Below are positions 22,661 to 33,200 of a stretch of 64,000 nucleotides of DNA, one piece after another. Each line of letters starts with the position of its first letter. Position 1 is the stretch's first letter. A program made the position numbers and the translations under genes. The DNA is taken from NCBI GenBank assembly GCA_028015205.1, contig CM051517.1, positions 13,316,501 to 13,380,500 of the forward strand. Direction: 5' to 3'. The stretch is from Mytilisepta virgata. Its lineage: Eukaryota; Mollusca; Bivalvia; Mytilida; Mytilidae. The notes below the pieces were generated by a model that saw nothing but the letters and a program-made list of their open reading frames with translations, made no database searches and was not told the DNA's origin.

Positions 22661-23574
22661 GTTTGTAAAATTCTTCAGGTTTTAAAAAGTTTATGTAGCA
22701 GTCATTGCTGGAAAGTAATCCCTATATCTTGCCTTTAGTATCATTCTTAGCAGGAGAGACAAGAACCACATACTAGCAGCACCTGAGGAATAGCAATTCA
22801 TGTCTTGCTTTTACAACTTTTATAAACAGGAAAAAGATTATTGCATGTTCTTCACATTTTTGCAGAGCCAACACAACAACACAAAAGGCTTTTGGCATGT
22901 GCAGTATACCAGATGAATGTAGGAAGTAAATGCTGACACACTTTTTTGTTTCACGACAATATAGCAATACTAGTAATAAGTTGGACCTAAACAAAACAAA
23001 AACAGTTGAAGACATAATATAACATTAATCACTATAATGGACAATTCAAAGATTCTTTTTTTTCCATATATTTTCAATGATATTTCTATTAACCCAGTGT
23101 TTTTCAAAGGTTATAATGCAAACAAAAATCATTAACATTCTGCTGAACCAGAATTTTAATTAAAACCAAAACATCAAAAATAGGTAAAAGTTAAAAACTA
23201 AATATATCTAGTAAAATATCTTTTTAAAACTTTTGACCTCTTATTAAATGCATTGGAAAATGGCAAGAAAAAATTCTTTTCTGTTATCTTAAAGCTTAGG
23301 GCACTACCAAATATATGCTGACATAACAGTATTTAGAGTAAAAATAGTACAATGTAATATTTTTAGATAAACTCCAGCAAAATCAGATCAAAATTAAATA
23401 AGACAATATTTTCTCGATAAAAATCCCATCTTTGTTAGAGGGAACACTTCCCTTCAATGAACTAAATTTCAAAAAAGATAATAATCTAAATGCTTTAAAA
23501 TAGTGAGAAACATGTCAACAGTTTCACTATAACTTAAACAGCATCTTACTTAAATCAACAGTATAAAAAGAAAC
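22661..23574. other. Gene-free stretch
   Basis: AT-rich and without clear repeats or exons. The 80-codon minus frame at 22773-23015 has mixed Cys/Leu/Phe content and no motif. Confidence 0.4.
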
Positions 23575-24598
23575 TAGACGCTCCCTAGAGCCTGTATCTC
23601 TCACCTGGACTATGTCCATCTTGACTGGCAGCCTGGAACATTGCTGTCAAGCCAACTAGCTCAATGGTTTCAAACAAGAAAGATCTTTCAGTGATTTTTC
23701 TTATTAGGTCCTATGTTAAACTATGTTCGGCTTTGGTGGCCATCTTGGATCACGAGTAGGGTCCTAGGATATAATTCTGAAAGAGGACCAACTAATTAGG
23801 ACCATTGCTTCCGACTTTTTTTTAAATTGGCCTAGTGGTTTCAGACAAGAAGATCTTTAAGTAAATTTCCAAAAGGGTCCTATGTTATACTATGTCCGGC
23901 TCTGGCAGCCATCCTGAATCGTGGACAGGGTCATCGGATATGTTTCTGAAAGAGGAACACCTAATGACCATTGCTGTTAAATTTTGTTCCAATTGGCCCA
24001 GTGGTTTCAGACAAGAAGATCTTTAAGTAAATTTCCAAAAGGGTCCTATGTTAAACTATGTCCGGCTCTGGCAGCCATCCTGAATGGTGGATGGGGTCAT
24101 CGGATATGTTTCTGAAAGAGGAACACCTAATGACCATTGCTGTTAAATTTTGTTCCAATTGGCCCAGTGGTTTCAGACAAGAAGATCTTTAAGTAAATTT
24201 TCCATAGGGTCCTATCCTAAACTGTCTGGCTCTTGCTGCCATATTGGATGATGAGTTGGGTCATCAGATACATTTCTGATTTCTTAGGACCACCTAAGGA
24301 CCATTGCTGTCATGTTTTCTTAAACTTTGGCCAATTGGTTTCAGACAAGAAGATATTTAATCAAATTCACCATAGGGTCTTATGTTAAACTATGTTTGGC
24401 TCTGAGGGCCATCTTGGATGACGGGCTGGGTCATTGGATATAATTCTGAAAGAGAACCACCTAAGGACCATTGCTGCCAAGTTTGTTCGAATTGGCCCAG
24501 TGGTTTCAGAGGAGAAGATCTTTAAAGGAAAGTTTACGGCGAAGGACGACGATGGACGACAGCCACCAAGTGATGGCAATAGCTCACATGGCCTTTTA

Positions 24599-25626
24599 TA
24601 GCTACAATAATGTAGCTCCTGTGATAAGTTTTGACTCGGCGGAGCTACAAAGCGGTCCCATTACTCGTAATGGAGCAGCCGGGTGTGATTCACACCCGGG
24701 GGTTTTAGGCATATTTTCCACCTGTTTTGGTTCAAAAACTGTAAAAATATTATTTTTATATCATTATCAGTTAAAATTAAAGAACCTTTGTGAGCACGCT
24801 CACATACCCCACGTCTTCATATTGTCGCTGGAGAAACAAAATCTCACTTCACAAGTAAAATGAACACAATCAAATGCTTACCTTCACATATTTATCCTAA
24901 TTTGAATGACAGCATGTTGGGAATATGGAACAGGGATTACTCTAGCATCGTATACTTTGTTTTTTAGTATATACAAATGGTTAATAGAGGAGCCAGAAAT
25001 ATGAGTAGGTGAATGCACAACTTAACAGAAATCTTTTGTAGCCAATGCTTTTATTAATAAGTTATTTGATTCCTTCAAAACATTGATATCAAAGTCACCT
25101 ACAATCACAGTCAATACTATTTCCAACCGGAAAAATCATGATCTGCTGAACAACACACACTTCAAAGTCTCGATCTCCTGATTTTGTTTCAAAGGAGCTG
25201 TGATGACAAACTACTGTTCAGTATATTTTGGGGAATTTAAATTCCAAGCGAGAGGAGTCAACAGTAATAGTATAGTGAGGCAAATAAGTTCAAGGGGGGT
25301 AACTCCTGGAAAAAAAAATTGGTAATTTCCTGTCGATATGCACATCTACGTAGTATGTCCTTATCTGAAAAGGTTTCATGAAATTCTGTTGTGTGGTTTG
25401 AAAGGAGTTGCGATGACAAACTGTTGCAGTAGTACATTAAAGTAAATAAGTTCAAAGGGGTGTAACTCTAGAAAAAAAATTGAATCGCAATTTCCTGTCG
25501 ATATGCACAACTACATAGTATGTCCTTATTATCTAAAAAGGTTTCGTGAAATTCTGTTGTGTGGTTTGAGAGGAGTTGCGATGACAAGAAAATGGACTGA
25601 CAGACTGATGGACGGACAGACAGACA

Positions 25627-25682
<56 letters not shown>

Positions 25683-26141
25683 AGCAACATATCACCACCT
25701 AATGGGTGATTTCCAATCTAGAAATCTGGCATTCAAAATTTTCATCCATGTTTTGAATTTTGTTTTCTTTTTCAAGTCCCGGATGGGTTATTGCTTAAGT
25801 ATTGTTCCAAAAAAGGAAGTTTCCATTAATAAAATACTACTACAATATCCGCATAAGGTCAGGCCATGCCCCCTGCGATCTCGCGATATATGTCATGGCG
25901 GAGAGAAAACAATTTTGAAACCGACAAAATGACCAGATGTGCAAAACAACAATTTCGACATTAATAATGAAGTAATTTTACATTTAATATGGTGGAAAAT
26001 ATACAGTTCAATGATATTTCAGGTAAACATGACCTCTTACTGCCATACGTAAAAGTTATTTTTGCTCCATTATGAGTAATGATTCCGCTTTGTAGCTCCG
26101 CTGAGTCAAAAGTTGTCACAGGAGCTACATTATTGTAGCTA
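24599..26141. mobile_element. TAGCTACA-ended transposon with 9-bp target duplication, copy 1
   Basis: The ends TAGCTACAATAATGTAGCTC (left) and its reverse complement (right) start inverted repeats of about 85 bp. These run through GCGGAGCTACAAAGCGG and CATTACTCATAATGGAGCA. GGCCTTTTA is duplicated at 24590-24598 and 26142-26150. A 9-bp duplication points to a Mutator-like (MULE) mechanism. No transposase is present. A palindrome with arms CCGGGTGTGA/TCACACCCGG lies at 24679-24699, and a hairpin-ended module (to 25681) is nested inside. Homologous copy at 32910-34588 in the opposite orientation. Confidence 0.85.
25110..25681 (+). mobile_element. Hairpin-ended modular element, copy 5, nested in the TAGCTACA element
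   Basis: Three modules contain 'gaggagttgcgatgacaa', 'aataagttcaa' and 'cctgtcgatatgcaca'. They are followed by a gacggacagacagacagacg tract (25611) and the hairpin end CGCAAC-TCG-TTGCG, then GGGGTATAATAA. The homologous 32910-34588 copy lacks it, so it is a later insertion. Start position approximate. Confidence 0.65.
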
Positions 26142-26178
26142 GGCCTTTTAGGCCAGGTTAGCTAATAAAAAAACACAT

Positions 26179-27020
26179 TAATATCTTTTAAAGTGCTACA
26201 TGGATTATTCAGGGTAAATCACTTATCAGTTTTCATAAATATTGAAGTTTTTAATAATTTTATAATTTTCTGTACAAAGGAATGTGGGAAAATATATTTG
26301 TTTTTAAAATTATCATGGACTTAACGTTATATTTTAGGCGTTTTTAATATTGACAGCAATCTCCGAAATCAAACAAGAAATAACCTTAATGGTTAATCTA
26401 CAACTAAGACTTTGAAAATGTAACACAATAAACCATTTTATTACAATTTCATTCATTTATTGGTACTTAACATTTTATTTCTATTATTTTGATACATGTA
26501 GTCTTTACAGTTGCTAATGCATTGATATCTGAGTATTTTACAAATTGTCCCGTATTTCCTGTCATCATAATAAATAAATAAATAACTAATTACAGTATAA
26601 CAAATCTTGTTATATGTTATAAAATCTACAATGAGTGAACAAACAACACCTTAATTCATGAATATGCATATTTGAGTATCAAGATTTTTGACAAAAAATA
26701 CAAGGGATTATGTTTTTTTTTTTTTATCAAAAGTCGATGTTTGTATAGTAATATCCGTGGTAACAACTATTGTTACATCATATCCTAGAAAATCCCAGTA
26801 TTGGACATCAATCAATGTAATAAATAGAATATATGTAGTTAAATGTGCATTCAGACCTTCACGGCTTTTAGTCTGTTCTTGGATATATTTTCTTCCAATT
26901 TATGTATTTTGTGAATAAGAACTGAGATGTCATCAGTTCCCACAATACCAGTAACACAAAATTCTTAACAGCTAAAGCAGCTAAATTATGATAATACCTG
27001 ATAAAATATTTTAACAAATG
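26179..27020. other. Region 3' of PTAR1, no gene seen
   Basis: Probably includes the PTAR1 3' untranslated region, since the gene's stop is at 27021-27023 on the minus strand. TTTATT (AATAAA on the minus strand) occurs near 26439 and 26456 and could be polyadenylation signals. No other exon or element ends recognised. Confidence 0.4.
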
Positions 27021-27282
27021 CTAACTTTCTAGTGATCTAGAAAATTTCTGTATCCAGTCAATATACTTCTGTCCCAAACTCTTGTGAAATTTGTCTTTAC
27101 TGGTCAAATCACTTTTTGTTACCATGTCTATTTCTTTAAGAAGTAAAACTTGTCTCTCATTTTCCAGTTTTGTTTTCTTTTGACTAACACTCCGAACAAT
27201 ATCATCATCACAATCATTCTGAAATAACTCCACCAATGTTCCAGCTGAATAACTCTGACATAAATTTTGGAAAATAAAACGT
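27021..27282 (-). CDS. PTAR1: PTAR1 exon 7, terminal exon
   Basis: Completes HRRFIFQNL, the last PFTA-like helix pair, and adds a Lys/Glu-rich helical tail ending RSLES and TAG. Acceptor AATTTTCAG. Confidence 0.9.
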
Positions 27283-30200
27283 CTGAAAATTTTAAAAATC
27301 AAATTACTTTTTCTGTTTGGAAATAAAATGGCTATTTCATACTCTTTCAAGGGTATAATGTGGGAGAGAAAAAATGTGAAATATTTCTAACTTTTCATGT
27401 GTTTATTAAAAAAATGTGTGAGTCTTTCAAGGAAGACATGTGTCGCCTGCGGACGTCAATTTTTACAAAAAATATTAAAATTTTCTAAAAATGAAATATA
27501 TGCACACCTTTGCATTAAAGTTAATGCACAGAGAAAGTTTCATCAAATTGCTGTGAGCCGTTATGGAGTAGTTGAGGATAGAAGTTTTGAACCCCCCCCC
27601 CCTTTTTTTCAAAAATGTCAATTTTTACACAAAAAAAAAATTTAAAAAAAATTTTAAAAATAAAATATATATGCACACCTGTACATTAAGGTTAAAATGC
27701 ACAGAGAAAGTTTCATCAAATTCCTTTCAGCGGTGATGGAGTAGTTGAGGATAGAAGTTTTTACCCCCCCCCTTTTTTTTCAAAAATGTTAACTTTTAGG
27801 GAAAAAAATTAAAATTTTCTAAAAATGAAATATATATGCACTCCTGTGCATTAAGGTTAATGCACAGAGAAAGTTTCATCAAATTCCTTTGAGCGGTTAT
27901 AGAGTAGTTGAGGATAGAAGTTTTGTCCCCCTCCCTTTTTTTGGCAAAAATCTCAATTTTTACAAAAAAGAATTTAAAATTTTTAAAAATAAAATATATA
28001 TGCACACCTGTGCATTAAGGTAAATGCACAGAGAAAGTTTCATCAAATTCCTTTGAGCGGTTATAGAGTAGTTGAGGATAGAAGTTTTGTCCCCCCCCCT
28101 TTTTTTGGCAAAAATTTCAATTTTTACAAAAAAGAATTTAAAATTTTTAAAAATAAAATATATATGCACACCTGTGTATTAAGGTTAATGCACAGAGAAA
28201 TGTTCATCAAATTCCTTTGAGCGGTTTACAAGCAGTTGAGGATAGAAGAAAGGTGTGACGACGCAAGACGCAAAACGACAGATAGTGATCCCTATGTGTC
28301 GACCATGCATTCTGCAGGCGACACAAAAATACTGTTTAAAGATATCATCTAATCTGGCTGAAGAATACTAAAGTTACTGATAACCCTTAAAATTTGGATA
28401 TGAATGGGAAAAAGATATGATATATATATCATAATCCAGGTGCATGATTTTCTCGCTGTGTTGAAGACCCATTGGTAGCCTTGAGCTGTTTTCTGCTCTT
28501 TGGTCAGGTTGTTGTCTCTTTGACACATACCCTGTTTCCATTCTCTATTCCATAATGGCTGCACTGCTGACACTTAAAATTTCAGCCCAGAAAAGTCTCT
28601 TTTGGTCTTATAAACTAGTCATAACATCAGACTATATGTTCAGTAATAATATTATTTCATGTAGACTGGCATTACAATAACAAAATGATATTATCTCTGT
28701 TAACTGATTATGTGTAGCTATTAATACTGATAATGAATATATTAACTTACCTATGATACCAAAGAGCTTCATGTCCTTGGTAAGTTTTAATCAGATCTAC
28801 TATCATGGCAAGCTCTTTCTGAATCAGATTTTTGTAGCAAACTGAGAATTGCTCTTGCAATTCTAGTGACTGTTTCTGTAAGCTAGTCAGTAAAAACTGT
28901 CGATAATGAAATCCACTATGGTCAGAAATGTGTTTACACACCCAATTTTCTGTAGCGTGAAGTTCGCCAAATAAAACCTTCAAAATATATATCTGTATTG
29001 TAGGAATGGAAACATTTTAAAAGATGGTTTGTCATGTTTGTGTGATAAAAGGTTTATTTTCCTATAAAATTAGTTTTCTTTCTATACTATAATTATTTCA
29101 GAAAAAAGTCTTTTTTCCAGATAATCTAAAAAATTTCTTCAAAATATAAATCAAACTGTTATTGTACATTGTGTTTCCTTTAGTTTTAATTACATGTCAT
29201 TTTTTCTTTAAATAATCCAATTTTTCCATGAGAGAACATTTTCAGATTTTTGTGATTTATTAATATTTGTTACAATACATGTGCAACTTAGTTTTAAAGG
29301 TATGAATCATTTTGACTTCTGGAACATATCTTTTCTTTAAATGTATAGTGGACAAGTTTTTAAGAAATCAGATGTAGAAGTATGTAGCATACACACAATG
29401 AAAATAACTCACCTGAATGGAACAATTAAAACAATGTTCTACAACCCATATTCTGTGACTCCATGCATTGTAATTTGATGGATATTTTTCACTTGCTTTT
29501 TGACAGTTTTTGAGTTCTCGGAAAGCATGTTCCCGGAAATCTGGCTGATTGGAAGGTGGGTGAGCATTGCCTATATATCCATTTGGTATATTAGGATCCA
29601 AGTTAACGTCTATTGCGTCCATATTTACAAAGTTATTATAAACATTTAAGCTACTATTACTAACAGTACTTCCACTACTATTGGTCAAACATGTGTCAAC
29701 TAATGTCTGAAACAACCATTTTCTGTTAAAAATAAAACAGTACACATATATTATACCTATAGTTACTTCTTCTGTTCATTTACTTGTTCATATTATCACT
29801 CAACAACAATTGATCTATCAAATTTGATAGCAAACCAGGTTTTCCTTGAGCAAAGTTTGGAGTTGTCTGCCCAATTGACATACTGTACATCAGCAAAATA
29901 ATGACTAGATTTTCTGTTAAAATGTTTACATGTCATTTTCAAAATTACAAGTTATTTAAATGTGTTATAGTTTAGAAAGAATTTGATATAGGAATATTAT
30001 AAGTACACTTGTTTATGAGATAAAAAAAATTTAAAAATTGGAATATTTTGTCAGTCTAATGTCAGGAAGAAATAATGAGCATTATAAAATAATTTCCATG
30101 AAACAGAGTTTTTAATGATATAAGTAATGAAATAATGAAAATAAATTAGAGGTCAGTTTGTCAAAAAAATTAAATATGGTAAAGTATGATAATCTGTCAA

Positions 30201-33200
30201 AAAACTGAACATGTAACTATCAAACTTTGGTAAAATTTATTGTGTCTTTTTCAATTGATTTTTTAAAGTTTTTATCTAACTGATGGAAGATAACTTTGAG
30301 ATCAATAAATTGTTTTATAAAGTTGATAGACAATCCTGCTTTCTATAGACCTTCCATCAAACATAACAAGGACTCTCTCTCAAGTAAAGAATTCAAAATA
30401 TGAAAAGTTTATATATAGAAAAGAACAGAAAAATACTATGATGCATAATATATTCGCCTTTTCACAGGCTGGGTTAATACTGCTTCCTTTGAAAGTTTAC
30501 ACTTCATTTATCCTCAATTCCTGGATTTAGATGTAATGGTGAAAGAACGGTGTATTTTATACGAAGTTTAAATGGGACATATATTATAGGAAAGTGACTG
30601 TTTTGAAACAACTCAGTTCAAGAGAGAAGTTTTTTCATTGTTTTAAATCACTCCTTAAATGAATTCTGATGAATGAAAATATAAATGAAATCATGAACAG
30701 ATCAAAATAAGTACCAATATCTGTTTCAAAAAAGGTCTACTATATACCACATGACTCACATATTAAATCAAGAATCATATCTGTACCAAGAAAAGACATA
30801 CCTGTGACAAAATGTTTCTGGACTTTTCGGATGTTTTCCTAACACTAATGCCCCAAGTTTCAAATCATCAGCAATTGACAAATCTCCATTTTCAACCAAT
30901 TCTTTTCTGCAAAAACAGAAAAAAATATGACAATCTTGGGACTGCTGTCTTATTTTGAACATTCTGGGTGAGTTGTGTTGTATACCATTCAATATATCAG
31001 GCTAATATAAAAAATTTGGAAATTTTTATCTTTTCCCTATATACTTATACCTACCAACAAAAAAAGAAAAAAATGAATTCATACATTGTTTGTAAATGCA
31101 AGTAAACATTCAAGCTGTCAAGAAATTAGGACATTGACAATGAATTTAAAAAAAAACAACAATATGCTGCAACTATTCATAAATATCTACCTAAATGGGA
31201 GACAACTTTGACACTACTACCTATAAAAATTAATGAATAGACAATTCCAACTACTCTCTGTTAATTTAGTGCAGAGATATTTTAAAAGTTTCAAAATACC
31301 AACTTAGTAATAGATTTATTTCATGCTATGAGCTTGCCATTCAATACATTCGTCTCCTATACAAGGGAGACAATCTAGTCAGAAGTATAATATTAGAACT
31401 GAATTCTTCGAATTCTGAAAACTGAAAAAATCTATTCAATACAACAGTTAATAAAATGACATTTTCTCCGCTGTTAATCAATTATCAAAGCTTAGTCACA
31501 TGTATTTTTTTCTATTACTATCTGCAGTAACCTAATATTGAAGGGTAATGAATAGTAACATTTCTAAGAAGAATCTGTAGTGAATTCTAATTTTTCAATT
31601 GTCTTGGTTGGGATGCATAAAAGAAGGAGTCTATTGATTGAGATCTCTACCTGACATTCCAAGCTGAGGTACAGTCTGGATTTACTAGTACAATAGCTCT
31701 TGTTAAGCTTGCAAGATCTGTTGGACCTGTTAAAACATAAACAAGGCACTTTTAAACTCTAGCAATTCTTGAAAATATTTATTTTTAATATACACCAGAA
31801 ATATCAAAGTTATTAACATTTACTACCTGTATATACAGAAAGTCTAGTATTTTAAGTTTAATTATCTGGGACTGGTATAGTTCCTTTTTCTTTCCAGTAC
31901 CAATCTATTTCATATTAATCATGGTCAAACTATCTGATTTGTTATGGTGTTAACATTAATATTTAAATCTTAAGACTAAGATTCAATTACAAAACAATCA
32001 AAGCATAGAGACTTTCTCAGTATTCAATTTAGAAAAAAAGTCTCTACAATTTAACAATATTTACTTAGAAATTTAGCATTGGCCTCCTTCATTCTCCATG
32101 TAAACAGAGTAGAATATGCATACTGATGAAGAATCTTCACACTCCACATTTCTAACCCTAGTTTATGTTCTTGTAATATAAGTGGACTTCTGTTATGCTT
32201 TGGTTCCAGTACTGGGAGAAAATCATATTCATCTCTGAAAATATGAAAATGAATTATTTCATGAGTTAAAAAATAAATACATAATTTTTATATACAGCCT
32301 ATATCAGCAATTATGATTTTTTTATGTTTTCTTTGACGACTCAACAGGGTTAATTAACTAACAAAACTTTTTCTTATAATTCTAACATTTAGACTTTTCA
32401 AAATGCCAAAAATCCATTCCGAGTATGAGGTTTACAGACAGTAGTTTAAGGTATGATTTCAGTAGGTCTCCATGAAGCGAATTGTTTCACAGACAAATAA
32501 TTAAATAACAAATTAACAATCATTACATGATGACTGATATGATGAGACTGAAAATTTCAGAATTTAAAACATTGATATGCACACTATTTCATTTGATTTT
32601 TTCAAATGCCTATCCTTGTTCTGGATCATAGATGATGGAATGTCTTTAAATTTGATCATATACATTTACTGCCTTCATTTGAGGTAGCCCTCGGGAAAAC
32701 AACCTGTCAAGGGTTGCCAAGTATGAATGTCTACCTCAAATGACGGCTGTCATTGTTTTATTTTCTCCCTTGTGTGTGAAAATTGGGATGTTTGGAAGTG
32801 AACAATAAGGTTGTTTCCTGCAATTACGCATTGTCTCCCTTGCAGGTGAAATTTGGAATGTTTGGAGGTGAACAATAGGGTTGTTTCCCGTCATGTTCAA
32901 TTTTTTTACTAGCTACAATAATGTAGCTCCTGTAACAACTTTGACTTGGCGGAGATCCAAAGCGGTCCCATTACTTATAATGGAACAAAAATAACTTTTA
33001 TGTATGGCAATAAGAGGTCGTGTTTACCTGACATATCATTGAAACGATAATTTCCAGCATTTTAAATGTAAAATTACTTCATTATAAATGTCGAAATCGT
33101 TGTTTTGCACATCTGGTAATTTTATTGGTTTCAAAATTTTCTTTCCACCATGACATATATCGCTAGATCGCAGGAGGTGTGGCCTGACCTTATACGGATA

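Larger units (their letters stand above)
23575..26178 (+). mobile_element. Pearl/Helentron-like modular element, copy 4, split by a nested insertion
   Basis: The left end has ACGCTCCCTAGAGCCTG (23579). Five modules of ~180 bp follow, each with 'gggtcctatgttaaactatg', 'ccatcttggat', 'ggaccattgctg' and 'tggtttcagacaagaagatc'. Then comes a GGACGACGATGGACGAC tract (24543) and the hairpin TGGCC-TTTTA-GGCCA ending in GGTTAGCTAA. The hairpin is interrupted after GGCCTTTTA by a 1543-bp element (24599-26141) and resumes at 26142. Open frames here (24385-24863) are not genes. Confidence 0.7.

Noticed and set aside
24471..24863. 130-codon frame over the repeat/transposon junction
   Set aside because: It crosses the target duplication between two different mobile elements, so it cannot be an old gene.
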